Shown in pieces: positions 1 through 9,623 of a stretch of 55,534 nucleotides of DNA (positions within the stretch are counted from its first letter, which is position 1; the number at the start of each line of letters is the position of its first letter). The notes beneath the pieces are model-generated. The model did not search any database. It had not been told where the DNA came from and saw only the letters and a program-made list of their open reading frames with translations. Position numbers and translations under genes: made by a program. The stretch is from contig NW_005195736.1 of NCBI RefSeq assembly GCF_000372725.1, positions 210,506 through 266,039 on the forward strand, read 5' to 3'. The DNA is from Emiliania huxleyi CCMP1516 (taxonomy: Eukaryota > Haptophyta > Isochrysidales > Noelaerhabdaceae).

Positions 1-16
1 ATGTTCCAGCCAGTGC

Positions 17-163
17 GGGGGTAGGGGACCCCTGGGGAGTGCCCCATATGCCAGTATGGTCATGCACCTCCTAGGCGCCTCTAGCACAGGGGGTATGGGA
101 GCGTGACACTGAGCGTGACACGCCTGGGTTCGGCTCCAGTGTGGAAGGGGATCCCCTACCCCC
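17..163. repeat. Small inverted repeat
   Basis: A 16-nt arm at 17-32 (GGGGGTAGGGGACCCC) is inverted at 147-163 with one inserted base. The roughly 115 bp between them holds no gene that I can see. It could be a small foldback element or chance in GC-rich sequence. Confidence 0.4.
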
Positions 164-197
164 AGGGAGGTGGAACCCACAGTGGACGCGCGGATTC

Positions 198-881
198 TCA
201 GCATATGCGGCAGGTGGGTGCGGCCAGCGGGTGACGCGGCCGCCGGAAGCCTCTCGGAAGCGTCACCTGCGCATACATCGACTCGCGGGGCGCGTCGAGG
301 TAGTTGTGCATGTTGACGCGCGGCGCGGTGCTCGGCCGGCCCGCGGGGGTCGCCGGCGGCCCCGCCAGCGCCTCTCCCTCGCCCGGCGGTGCAGCGGTGG
401 CGGTGCCGTCGACGCAGACATCGGACGGAGCGACTGATGCAGCGTCCGTGGCGGCGCCGGAGGCGTGGCCAGCCTCGGCTGGCGGCGCGGCTCCTGCTGA
501 CTGCGGCGGACGCGGCGCCTCGTCGCCCCACCACGACGGAGCCGCCGGCTGTGGCCGCGCCGTCGCCGGCCGTTTGAGCGGCATGGCCTGGCCAAAGACG
601 GGCTGCGTGTCGGCGGCGGCGACGGCGGAGGCGGCGGCGTCGTAGCCGGCGCGCTCGTCCAGCCACTTGCGGTACGCGCGAAGCAGCTCGAGCGCGTAGG
701 TCTGCGGCACGTTTGTCAGGTCGGGCGGCCCCGCCGAAAAGTCGAGCTTCTCGCGGATGATGTGCGTCGCGGCGGCGCGGTCTCGCTCCTCGTTGTACTG
801 GCGGTAGGCACGCAGCACCGCCAGCTTCTCCTTGTTTGAGCGGCAGCTGGAGACGTCGGGAGCCTCGAGGCGGGCCGACAT
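198..881 (-). CDS. Hypothetical protein, low-complexity C-terminal half
   Basis: I do not recognise this family. The start chosen is the Met at 881 (MSARLEAPDV, 227 residues), because the sequence further upstream belongs to a leader repeated elsewhere in the window. Translating into that leader from 983 gives a run (MCASPRQSAPLSCQC) that recurs before the PPR gene near 43716, so it is unlikely to be protein. The N-terminal 85 residues are well structured and contain two similar helical segments, LAVLRAYRQYNEERD and LELLRAYRKWLDERA. The rest is Ala/Pro-rich. No signal peptide or membrane segment is visible. The AAGAATTCTT motif lies about 30 bp upstream of the ATG. A single-exon coding region is plausible; function unknown. 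Confidence 0.5.
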   Translation of the reverse strand: MSARLEAPDVSSCRSNKEKLAVLRAYRQYNEERDRAAATHIIREKLDFSAGPPDLTNVPQTYALELLRAYRKWLDERAGYDAAASAVAAADTQPVFGQAMPLKRPATARPQPAAPSWWGDEAPRPPQSAGAAPPAEAGHASGAATDAASVAPSDVCVDGTATAAPPGEGEALAGPPATPAGRPSTAPRVNMHNYLDAPRESMYAQVTLPRGFRRPRHPLAAPTCRIC

Positions 882-1010
882 CGCACTGACTTTCCAACCG
901 CGCGAATAAAAAAGAATTCTTAATCGCGCCCTCACAGCACACTGGCACGACAAGGGCGCGGACTGGCGCGGACTGGCACACACACCGGCTCACCGTACAC
1001 GCCGTGGGAC
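882..1010 (-). promoter_or_regulatory. Shared leader element upstream of the 881(-) gene
   Basis: Read on the minus strand this stretch contains GTGTGTGCCAGTCCGCGCC, then CTTGTCGTGCCAGTGTGCTG, then TTAAGAATTCTTTT, and ends about 25 bp before the ATG. Nearly the same blocks in the same order lie at 43700-43800 before the unrelated PPR gene. Looser versions occur at 39715-39862 and 43605-43650. A core promoter or transcribed leader is likely; the end of a mobile element is the alternative. Confidence 0.5.
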
Positions 1011-1118
1011 ACGCACGATTCACACGACAGACAAGGCGCAGACGACGGCTTCCTTAGAAGCCATCGTCCTGCGGCGGCGCCTTCTGCGGGTGCGCCTCGT
1101 CGAAAAAAGCCGCGCCAG

Positions 1119-2150
1119 CTCAGCACGCGCCAATTTTACGCGCACCGCCTGCACCAGCGCGCGCCGGACCCGAAGGCGCCTGAGGCGCTCTTTCGTGCTA
1201 CGCGCCTGTTCCAGGAGTACGTCTGCATGTCGTACGCCAAGGTCGAGACGCAGCGGCTCCGCTGGGTGAGCAACAACCAGGCGACGATCCGCGCGGACCT
1301 GTACAAGAACTTGCGCGACGCCGTCACCGCCCACGACCACACGACGGGCGACGCGGTGCAGGCGGGCAAGCGCGTGATCCTCCCCGCCACGTTCTCAGGC
1401 GGGCCGCGCAACATGCACCAGCGGTACCAGGACGCGATGGCCGTGGTCCGCAAGCACGGCCGCCCGAGCTTCTTTCTGACGATGACGTGCAACCCGGGCT
1501 GGCGCGAGATCCAGGACGCGCTGCCGCCGGGCTTCGAGGCGCCCGACCGCCCGGATCTGGTCGACCGTGTGTTCAAGCTGAAGCTGGACGCGCTCCTCCA
1601 CGAGCTCTACTTTGACGGCGTGCTCGGCCGCTCGATCGCGCACTTGCACGTCGTCGAGTTCCAGAAGCGCGGGCTGCCGCACGCGCACATCCTCGTGATC
1701 CTCAAGCCCGAGGACCGCCTGAAGACCGCGGACGAGATCGACGAGATCGTGAGCGCGGAGCTGCCGACCAAGCCGCGCGAGGAGGACTTCGCCGGCGACG
1801 CTGAGGCGTACCAGGCCGCGCTCGCGACCTTCGCGCGCCTCGACCGCCTCGTCAAGCAGCACATGCTCCACCGTGTTTGCGGCGCCGCCAACCCAAAGGC
1901 TAAGTGCATGAAGGACGGCAAGTTCGAGAAGCACTTCCCCAAGGAGTTCCAGCGCGCGACGACGTGGTCCGAGAGCGAGATCTACCCGCGCTACCGCCGC
2001 CGCGCTCCGGGGCAGGGCGGCGCGCACGACACATACGAGTACAAGACGCGCAACGCCAAGAACACGTACACGGAGCGCGTGCGGCTCATCGACAACTCGT
2101 GGGTTGTGCCGTACAACGCGTACCTGCTCCTCAAGTACGACTGCCACCTC
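1119..2150 (+). pseudogene. Helitron Rep (HUH) fragment, truncated at both ends
   Basis: This is a piece of a Helitron rolling-circle replication initiator. In frame it reads TRQFYAHRLHQR, then RLFQEYVCMSYAKVE, FFLTMTCNPGWREI, and the HUH core HVVEFQKRGLPHAHILVIL with HAH as the metal-binding pair. It continues to YLLLKYDCH, where similarity to Rep stops at about 2150. In intact Helitron proteins the next segment carries the catalytic tyrosines, followed by the helicase, and both are absent here. The open frame runs on to 2219 through unrelated sequence. Upstream of about 1119 the frame is open but does not resemble Rep. The fragment should be catalytically dead. At its 3' end it abuts the broken F-box/RCC1 gene on the opposite strand. 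Confidence 0.8.
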
Positions 2151-2662
2151 AAGGCGCTGCCGACACGCTCACGGCGCGCTCGCCACCCAGCGGGGAGGGG
2201 AGGCGGGTTGGCGTGTTGAGCTGCGTCACGCCCTCGCCGTGGCCGAGCAGCCCTGGGACGGGATCCGGCGGGCAGCCGCACGACGAGAGCCGCCCCTCGC
2301 CGACGATGAAGACGCTGTGCCGTTCGCCCTGCCGCCGCCCTCGCCGGCGGGTTGGACTCGCACAGCAGCGCAGCGAAGCACAGCCACCGCACGGCGCAGC
2401 TCTCGCCCTCTGGCAGCGCCGGCAGCTCGAAGCCGCGCTCTTGCGCCCACAAGCGGATGCCCTCCAGCGCAAGCGAGGCGTGGAAGAGCAGCGAGACGGC
2501 CGCGACGCGAGCGATGTCGGCGGGGTCGCAGCGAGAGAGGGCGCGCACGAGGAGCTCCGTGGGGAGGTCGAGGAGGCGGGTGGGCGGCGGCGTGTCTGGA
2601 GAGGGAGCGGCGGTGGAGGAGGCGGCGAGGCGGCGCGAGCGGCGGCGCGGCGGGGTGGACAT
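2150..2662 (-). pseudogene. F-box / RCC1-repeat protein, frameshifted and truncated
   Basis: The frame starting at 2662 (MSTPPRRRSRRLAASS) has an F-box-like segment at about residues 30-65 (LLDLPTELLVRALSRCD...VAAVSLLFHAS), then LWAQERGFELPALPEGESC. Around 2330-2345 the reading frame must shift by one base (one extra or two missing bases) to continue into HSVFIVGEGRLSSCG, LLGHGEGVTQLNTPTRLPS and ERAVSVSA, the start of an RCC1-type beta-propeller repeat. The RCC1 sequence ends abruptly at about 2150, where the Helitron Rep fragment begins on the other strand. In the family the F-box recruits the SCF ubiquitin ligase and RCC1 repeats bind partners. As it stands this is a remnant, though the frameshift alone could be an assembly error. 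Confidence 0.65.
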
Positions 2663-2720
2663 CGCGAGAAAAAGATTTTTTAAAAGAATTCTTTTTCCCG
2701 GTTTTTTCGCCGTCCTCCCG
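2663..2720 (-). promoter_or_regulatory. AAAGAATTCTTTT motif upstream of F-box gene
   Basis: On the minus strand the sequence GAAAAAGAATTCTTTTAAA lies about 20-40 bp before the ATG at 2662. It is one of seven related AT-rich blocks in the window (about 908, 2685, 39775, 40003, 43640, 43785, 47916). Four of them sit directly upstream of a coding start. Confidence 0.45.
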
Positions 2721-3059
2721 CCTCACTACGACTCGCGAGCACGCCAGCCAGAGCCCTGGTATATGGCGCTCCTCCTCTTCGCCGTGCCCTGCCTCACCGG
2801 TGCCGCGACGTGCTCACCGGTAGCTCGGACTCGTCGAAATCGAACTTGCCGCGCATGATTGACGAGCTGGCGTTCACCGCCGTGCCGATGAACGTCTCTC
2901 GCAGCCCGCCGCCACAGGCAAGCTCATTCACAAATGAATTTTTTTACAAAAACAGTCGCACGCGCGGCGCGTGACTGTCAGGAGCGGATCCGTCAGTTAG
3001 TCGTGTTCACGCCGGCTCGTCGACGACAACCTTGCCAACCATTCGCGGCGACGAGCAGC

Positions 3060-4679
3060 ATGAGCCCCTGCTCCACCGAGGTTCCAAGCCTGAAGAGGCG
3101 GCGCACAACACCGGCGCAGGCAATCGCACGTGACAGTCTCCCAGAGAGGGCGGCGAAGAGCGGCCACAGCGCGTGCGTGGTGTGCGCCGCCTGCGGGCGC
3201 AATCCAGAGCTCGACACTGGGCAGCTGCTGAAATGCTACGACAAGCAGCTGCGCCGCAAAATCACTATCCATGCCTGCTGCGCGCTGCGCGCACCGCCGC
3301 CGCCGGACGTCGCGCCCCAGCAGTGGTGGACCGAACGAGAGGCGGCGATGGCGTGGCCGACGTGCCCGCATTCGCAGCGGTGCTCGACCGACGCCGCCTT
3401 CGTACCCTTCTTCGTCGGCAGGGAGGAGTGGCTGCAGGCCTTCGTCTGGTACAACTTCACGTCGCTCGAGGCGGCCGCGCGACGCTTCGAGGACGGCAGG
3501 ACGCCGCCGTACGCGCGCGGCAACCCGGGTCCTGTCCTGTGGCGCTGCGACGACCGCGGCTCGCTCGGCTTCGCGCGGATGGCGCCGCTGCTCGCCGACC
3601 ACGCGTTGGACGAGGGCCTCTCGCGCACCGAGCTGCTGCTCTGGGGGGCGACCGTCTATCGGACCTTCAACCGGCTCTCCACCTTTTCGCGGTGGGCGGC
3701 GCTGCGCTCCCTCGTCGCGAGCAAGGGCAAGGGGTGGCCGTGGCAGAGCGAGTACGAGGAGGAGGTCTACGCCGCCCGGACCGACGCCTTTGCGATCGCC
3801 GCCAGCGGCGTGACCGAGTTCGGCCGCAACGGCGTTCGCGACAAGTGGGCCTGGGTGCACGGGCGGCCGGCGCCGCCGCCGGAGCCCTGCACGGCGCGGC
3901 TGCCGCTGCCGAGCGAGATGCGCGACTTCGGCGCCTTCATCAGCGCAGAGGCGGCGGCGGGGCGCGGCGTGATGACGGGCGAGCACCAGGTGCAGTCGAG
4001 GGAGCGTGTGCTGTGCATGCTGCGGCAGCTCGCCACCGCAAAGGCGGCGGGGCTGCGGCGTCTCTCGGCGGCGATCGCCGGGGCGGGGAGCGCTTCGGAG
4101 GCGCTCGGTGTGGATGGGCTGCAGCGGCTGGACACGGTGGGGCCGTTTGTCGCGTGGCAGATCTGGTCAGACCTGGTGATGGTTGGCGAGGTGGAGCCGA
4201 CGGCGCTGCCTCTTGGGCTGGCGGCCGAGACGAGGGAGAAGTTTGCCCTCTTTGGGCCGGGCGCACGCAAGGGCGCGCTGCTGATGGACGGCTGCGCCGA
4301 GGCGCGCGCGGTGCTCGACAAGGACACGGACGCGAAGCAGGGCGAGACGCTCGCGCGAGCACGGCGCATCGTCGCCGACTGGCCGCAGGCTCTCTCGCGG
4401 ATGGGACTCGCCGATGCGTGGGACGGGCTGGCGCGTGGGCGGACGTACGACCTGGAGACGGCGGAGCACCTGCTCTGCGGGTTCTACGGCCTCGTCCCCG
4501 ATCTGATGCGCCGCTGCAGCAAGGCCGTGCAGGGCGACGCGCCGGCTGGCGGCGGCGGCGGCGGCGGGGCGCACTCGCTCTCGACGTCCAAGCGCGCGGC
4601 GCAGTGGGCGCCCAACCCGGCGACGAACCTCGAGTGGGCGGACTGGCAGAAGATGCGCGGCGGGCCGACTACACGGTGA
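3060..4679 (+). CDS. HMUDK helical-domain-like protein (thymine hypermodification family)
   Basis: This is a single-exon protein of 539 residues from the Met at 3060. An in-frame upstream Met at 2934 adds a basic, organelle-leader-like stretch (MNFFTKTVARAARDCQERIR). Near the N-terminus are clustered cysteines (CVVCAACG ... HACCAL) that could bind zinc. The main part resembles the helical domain found with 5-hydroxymethyluracil DNA kinases and alpha-glutamyl/putrescinyl-thymine pyrophosphorylases: TVYRTFNRLSTFSRW near residue 230, VGPFVAWQIWSDL near 360 and the signature FGPGARKG near 400. In phages the family acts on modified thymine in DNA; its role in algae is unknown. No kinase P-loop is visible. 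The C-terminus has a Gly8 run. The family call rests on remembered motif order and needs a profile search. Confidence 0.5.
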   Translation: MSPCSTEVPSLKRRRTTPAQAIARDSLPERAAKSGHSACVVCAACGRNPELDTGQLLKCYDKQLRRKITIHACCALRAPPPPDVAPQQWWTEREAAMAWPTCPHSQRCSTDAAFVPFFVGREEWLQAFVWYNFTSLEAAARRFEDGRTPPYARGNPGPVLWRCDDRGSLGFARMAPLLADHALDEGLSRTELLLWGATVYRTFNRLSTFSRWAALRSLVASKGKGWPWQSEYEEEVYAARTDAFAIAASGVTEFGRNGVRDKWAWVHGRPAPPPEPCTARLPLPSEMRDFGAFISAEAAAGRGVMTGEHQVQSRERVLCMLRQLATAKAAGLRRLSAAIAGAGSASEALGVDGLQRLDTVGPFVAWQIWSDLVMVGEVEPTALPLGLAAETREKFALFGPGARKGALLMDGCAEARAVLDKDTDAKQGETLARARRIVADWPQALSRMGLADAWDGLARGRTYDLETAEHLLCGFYGLVPDLMRRCSKAVQGDAPAGGGGGGGAHSLSTSKRAAQWAPNPATNLEWADWQKMRGGPTTR

Positions 4680-5165
4680 GCCTTTCGGACCTGGCAGAAA
4701 ACGTTAACAGCGATCAGCGTTTCCTCCGAGCTCCGTCCAACGAGAGCGTAAAGGGAGCGGACCCTGAGTTGCACAGGGGTTGTGCGCCAGAGCGTGGTTT
4801 GCGCCGGCGCGGGTGTGTGGCTGTGGCGTGTGGGTTTTTTACTCTGTCAGCCGAAATCTTGATCAACGGTCTCGTCCCGCCGAACAGTGCGACTGCTTCG
4901 ACCGGAGACTACGGTTACTCCCGGCCCAGCGGCCCCCCGGCCCGCTCCAAGCCCGTCCACCCGGCCCGATCCCGAGCTCAGCATGCTCGCGGCCATGACA
5001 CACAAACACAGGCGGCAGCCCCTCGACAGCACAACTGTTCACGCCTCGAGGATTCGAATCGAGAGCACACCTTGCACTCGACGCCCCTCACACACAACAC
5101 CTCTATGTGTCCGTCACTTCCCCCTCCCCCTCCCATTGCACTGGCCACTTTGGCGCCGCACACGA
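4680..5165. other. Intergenic, nothing recognised
   Basis: The downstream flanks of the convergent HMUDK-like (+) and ankyrin (-) genes. No RNA gene, repeat or coding exon recognised. GGATTCGAAT near 5046 resembles a tRNA T-loop but lacks paired arms. Confidence 0.4.
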
Positions 5166-6204
5166 TCAGGACCCGCACCCCTCCTGGTCGCTACCCGGTC
5201 GCCTTCTCCGGCTACGCCGACTCCATCGTGACCTCGACCACCCCGGTGCCCCTGCGAGACACCAGGCGCTCGGCAAGTCGCGCACTTGGAGTGGTGCCAT
5301 GCCAATCTCGGCGGGCTTGAGAAGCCCCCTCGTGGCGACGCGATGCTCGGTGCGACGCGCCACATGCGCTGGCTTGCGTCGCCAGAACACGAGACCAATG
5401 AGGCCGATGAGGAGGAGCACGAGTGCGCCGCCTGTGGAGCCGGCGATGATGGCTACCTTGGCCTCGTCGGAGATGGCATTCGATCGCACAAGTGGCGACG
5501 GCGGTGGCGAGTGCGTCGCCCATCCGGGCCGCCTTCGCCTCATCCCGCTCGTGCTGACGCTGCTGAAACTCATGCCATGGCTGCTGACACTGCCGGTCGA
5601 GCAAGCGAAGGCACTCCTGCGCCACTAGTGCCTCCCTGCCGTGCACCACAGCCGGAAGATTTGTGCCAATGCCCAGCTTCATCCTGATTGTGCCTCGAGC
5701 AGAGCCGCCTGCGTCGGAGAACCAATCAGGCCGCGCCTTTGCTTTGAGAAGGAGCTTCAGGCACGCTGCCCATCCGGGCTCCATGCACACCGCGGCGTGC
5801 ATGAGCGGATCGACGCCCCCGTCGTTGAGCGCGTTCGCGTCTGCGCCACACTTCAGCAGACGGGCGACGAGGCGCTCGTGCCCCTTGCTGCACGCCAGCA
5901 TGAGCAGCGTGAAGCCGTGCCCGTTGATTTCGGGGTTGAACCAGGGTGCGTCGACGTCGCCACCGTCGGTCAACCACTCATGCACAGTCGCTTCATCTCC
6001 TACTTGCGCGGCATGCGCAAACTCATCGGGCAGAGTCTCGAGCAAGTTCTCGGGCTTGATCCAGACTTGAAGCTCTCCTCCAGAAACGCTCACCGCGCAG
6101 CGAGCGCTAGCCTCGTCGAAGCTATCGACCGTGCACATCCGCCCATTGAGATCCGCACGCGCGACAAGATCCTGGATGCGGCAGGTTTTGCGAAGGAGCC
6201 GCAT
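5166..6204 (-). pseudogene. Ankyrin-repeat protein with C-terminal membrane anchor, frameshifted
   Basis: The frame from 6204 begins MRLLRKTCRIQDLVARADLNG, a small beta-rich segment (about residues 10-55) typical of algal ankyrin proteins. Ankyrin repeats follow: AAQVGDEATVHEWLTDGGDVDA, GFTLLMLACSKGHERLVARLL, CGADANALNDGGVDPLMHAA. Near 5510, after ERDEAKAARMGDAL, the frame has to move by one base to reach PPPSPLVRSNAISDEAKVA and a transmembrane helix, IIAGSTGGALVLLLIGLIGL, followed by FWRRK. Ankyrin plus a C-terminal anchor is a sensible architecture, so I read this as one gene with a frameshift (mutation or assembly error) or an unrecognised small intron. Partners unknown. Confidence 0.6.
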
Positions 6205-7508
6205 CCAGAGCCGACAGCAAGTGCTCTGGCCGGTGGCGCGTCGGCGTACTATTTTCTTTTTCCAGTCTTGTGTTAGGTCTTGTTAGCTTGTTTGTGTCTG
6301 TGTGTCGCTCGTGCGTGTCGTCATCATCTGTCCCGCGTCCACCCATACCGCGCTGGTGTCCAGTCCGAGCCTGACTGTTGTTCATCTTTCTACCTACCTA
6401 CCTAGGTATAGAGAGATATACTGAGGTTGTAGGTATATTGTTGGCAAATCAAGACACAGAGCTCACACAGAATCACAGCGGGAGGAAAGCGGCGAGTCGC
6501 AATTCCAGGGGTCGTTGTGGCGGGCCACCCTGCGTCCAGAGATGCCCACTGAAGATCGAGGTGTGGGCGAGCCGACCGCCCACGCCTGCTTCCTCTGACG
6601 GAGACGAGGACAGCAGCGACGGTGGCGACAGTGAATTGGACGAGTAGGAAGCAAGGCGAGTCGTTTCTCGGCGAGTAGCTCAGGAGATCGAAATTGACTG
6701 CCTCACGACTCTCTGAGATTTGGTATCTGATTTCTTTGGTCTTCTTGGCGTCCATCCACGGTGATCGCGGATCCGGCGAGAAGCCTTGCGCTGCCATCGG
6801 TCAAGGCGCAGCTGGACGAGACGATGCGAGAGGAAGGCCGGCGGCTTTTCGAAGCGCAGCACGACCTGCGGCGCCCGGCGCGCTGATGCCGACCACTGCA
6901 GGGTTTGTTGTCGACGAGGACTCGGTGTTTTTCTTGTTTGACTTGGCGATTTGAGAGTCGCGCACAGCACACACTGGCCAGTGTGCTCCTCGCTCGCTCC
7001 CCGCTCGCCTCGGTGACCTGTCGCCCACCAGCGCGCGGCGACCGCGCGCACACCACCAGCGCGCGGCGACCGCGCACACCGCGCCCGCCGGCTCTCCGCC
7101 CTCCTCACCACCCGTCGGCGCTGTCCGCAGGCATGTGAGGCGGAACGGCGACCGCACAGCGCGCGCGGGTGTGGAGAACGTGATCAACCGCCGGGCTTCG
7201 GCCCCTTGCCGGCGCAGCGCCGGCGAGGTCCTGGGTCATCCCCGGGCGGCGGTCCGGGCGGCAGCAGATCTCTGCGCCGCCCGCATCCTGTTCGTGATCA
7301 GGGCGTGCGCAGTTTGAAATTGCAAGGTCCGAGCGCGCGCCCGCGCCCGCCGCGCCCCGCACGCAGCCACATCCTGCGTTCTGCGGCGGCAGTGGCCTTA
7401 TCTCTCTCTCTCTCTCCCTGCTCTCCCAAGCCGTGCGCACCGTCGCCGCGCGCGCGCGCCGCCGCAAGCTGCCGGGCTGACGCTCGTCCCCGTGCCCCTG
7501 TTGCGCAG
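6205..7508. other. Gene-free stretch with a short tandem repeat
   Basis: No convincing coding region. A unit of about 27 bp (CCAGCGCGCGGCGACCGCGC) occurs twice at 7027-7076. A TC-rich run lies at 7400-7420. Short open frames on both strands look like GC-rich shadows. Confidence 0.4.
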
Positions 7509-7709
7509 GCAACACCCGCGCTCGTGCGGACCGCACGACCAGCTTCCTGCTCGCGCCGCCCTCGCTGTGGCCCGGCGTCTCCGCCGGCGGCTGGTGCGTC
7601 AAGGTGATGAAGAGCACCACCAAGCCTGACGTCACCACGGTCAAGTTCAACGACTCCACGGTGACCTTCTCGTTCGCCGTGGTTGCCTCATGGAAGCCCG
7701 TCTCCTAGA
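7509..7709 (+). CDS. Isolated 3'-terminal exon, unknown protein
   Basis: After an acceptor-like CTGTTGCGCAG, one frame gives a compositionally protein-like 66-residue stretch: TTSFLLAPPSLWPGVSAGGW, then WCVKVMKS and TVTFSFAVVASWKPVS, ending in TAG. The WPG...GGWCVKV pattern resembles small C-terminal SH3-like modules of mobile-element proteins, but I cannot place it. No upstream exon could be linked, so it is probably a relic. Confidence 0.3.
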
Positions 7710-7766
7710 GAGTCGGCGCCATCGCTCTTGCCGCGCCGCGCGTAGTGCGCGTCGCGCGGGTACCGC

Positions 7767-7960
7767 ACTATTAGGGCACTATTAGGGCCACTATTAGGCT
7801 CTCATAGTGCCCTAATAGCGCCCTAATAGTCGCTATTAGCCCATCTCATAGTGGTGTTCTCATAGCTCCAGACGTTATGAAGCTCAGCTATTAGCTCCTC
7901 TGAGCTAATAGTAGCACTATTTGAAATCGCTATGAGCACCTTCCTCATTATGAAGCTAAT
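7767..7960. repeat. CTATTAGGG hairpin cluster
   Basis: An AT-richer patch in GC-rich surroundings. A 22-nt arm at 7767-7788 (ACTATTAGGGCACTATTAGG...) is inverted at 7809-7830 with one mismatch. Each arm is itself two copies of an 11-mer. More CTATTAG/CTAATAG and CTCATAG words follow up to 7960. A MITE-like or structured non-coding element is plausible. Confidence 0.6.
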
Positions 7961-9037
7961 AGTTTGACCAGTGTAACGACTTGACGTTGCACACGGCCAT
8001 AGACGCAGGATCTGTTTGGCGCGCCTCAAGCAGCGAAAGCAGGCGCGAGAAATTAATGTCAATCCTGAGATCTCAATTTTGGCGCTAGTTTCGTTTCCTG
8101 GTACATCACGACGACTTGGGTCTCATGTAGCTCGACGGCTCTTCGACGGCTCTTTCTGGTTGGATCAGACAGTGCTCTCAGTCAACAACACAGAGAGCAG
8201 GGCGGCCTTCGAGCAGGGCGGCCTTCGAGGCAACTAAGTTCCTGCTGGATTTTGCCACTCAACGTACAACTTGATGGCGGGCGGACGTGTCGAGCATGGA
8301 TCGAGAGCATGGAAGGCGGCCATTGCTCAAACCTGTTCGAGTTGGCCTCCGGGAACAAGGGTGCGTGGCCAGCGCGGTCTGTTTCACGTGCAATAAGGGC
8401 AACGCCATCAAAATCGCGCGAACTTGGGCCGACATGCCTCCGACATTTCTCAGGGCTCGGACGGAAGCTCTGCAGACAGCCAGACCGCTCTGCGCGCACA
8501 TTAGTGTGCGGTCGGACCGACTTTTTCAGACTTTACTATTCTGGATACTGAGGGTATGTGCTGCTAGATCTCACTGAGCTGAGCTCGTATCTGCCTTTGG
8601 TAAGCAGTTTTGAGTTCGGTAATGTCTCCGGAGACGGAGGGGCCGGGACCCCCCCTGCGCGGGGGGCCTTCGATGGCTGTCAGCGCTCCTCCGGGCTTTG
8701 CATCACACCTCCCATTCACGCAAGAAGCTGAAGCAAGTACTCGTAAAAACGGCGCGTCAAATGCAGCATCCAGGCGTCTAAAGTACTAAAGAAGACGACA
8801 TGAATGGTTCACAGAGAATGTGTTCAGACCTTTGCGCGGGGGGGTGTGTGGACAGCCATTCCGCGTGGTTGAGGGGTTGAAGGGGTCTGTCAACCACTTG
8901 GTTGAGGGTTGAGGCCTCTGTCAACCACGTGGTTGACAGTTGAGGCAATCGGCCTCAACCACCGCTCTGGGCCGAGAGAATGCCGACGTGCGCCACAGAG
9001 CACAGAATTCCTTTCTTAAAGGCCTAGGTAGGCCCTA
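7961..9037. other. Gene-free stretch
   Basis: No coding exon is supported. A GGGCGGCCTTCGAGCA duplication lies near 8200-8230. At 8840-8965 the words GGTTGAGG and GTCAACCAC recur in both orientations, with the perfect palindrome listed separately. Confidence 0.4.
8918..8939. repeat. 22-bp perfect palindrome with CACGTG core
   Basis: The core GTCAACCACGTGGTTGAC plus two more paired bases on each side reads identically on both strands. The G-box/E-box hexamer CACGTG is at its centre. An imperfect copy (GTCAACCACTTGGTTGAG) lies about 30 bp upstream. It could be a bHLH/bZIP binding site or part of a foldback repeat. Confidence 0.6.
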
Positions 9038-9623
9038 TGAACTGTATCGTCGTCGTGTCGTCTCTAGCCAGTCACTCTAACTCTCAGAGATGGGCTAAAG
9101 AGGATCCGGAGCGCGGTAAGACTCTGGGGCTCTCTCCGAAGGGAGCGTAGCGTACGCGGAGGGAGCTCAGAGTTTCCCCGTTCTCTGGAACCTCTTGGAG
9201 CAAGAGGAACTCGCAAGAGACGAATGCGATTCGATCGGGCGGTAGATGAGGGATGGTGGTGGGTCGCTTGAGAACTGGTCGATTGGCGCCTGTCTGAGCA
9301 GGAGCCGACGCTAGTCGGGAGCTGTGTCAGGAGCCTCGTGGCGCTCGGAGGTCCCGCGCACAAAGCGGCGGGCAGCGGCGGGCGCGGGGGTAAGGGTTCC
9401 CGCCCGCTAGGCGCTGCCCTCTGCGCCGAGGCTCGACCCGCTTCTCCTCAGTTCACTAGCACAAACTGAAGTTTGTTTATCATGAACTGTATCGTCGTCG
9501 TCGTCTCTAGCCAGTCACTCTAACTCTCAAGAGATGGGCTAAAGAGGATCCGGAGCGCGGTAAGACTCTGGGGCTCTCTCCGAAGAGAGCGTAGCGTACG
9601 CGGAGGGAGCTCAGAGTTTCCCC
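9038..9623. repeat. Direct repeat pair of about 140 bp
   Basis: Positions 9038-9180 and 9481-9623 are almost identical. Both begin ATGAACTGTATCGTCGTCG and contain CTAGCCAGTCACTCTAACTC and AGCGTAGCGTACGCGGAGGG. About 300 bp of unrelated sequence separates them. This could be a pair of terminal direct repeats (solo or degenerate LTR-like) or a segmental duplication. No coding region lies between. Confidence 0.65.

Noticed and set aside
5040..5070. Possible tRNA T-arm (GGATTCGAATC); likewise GGATTCGAAAC in the introner element
   Set aside because: No acceptor, D or anticodon arms could be folded around either.
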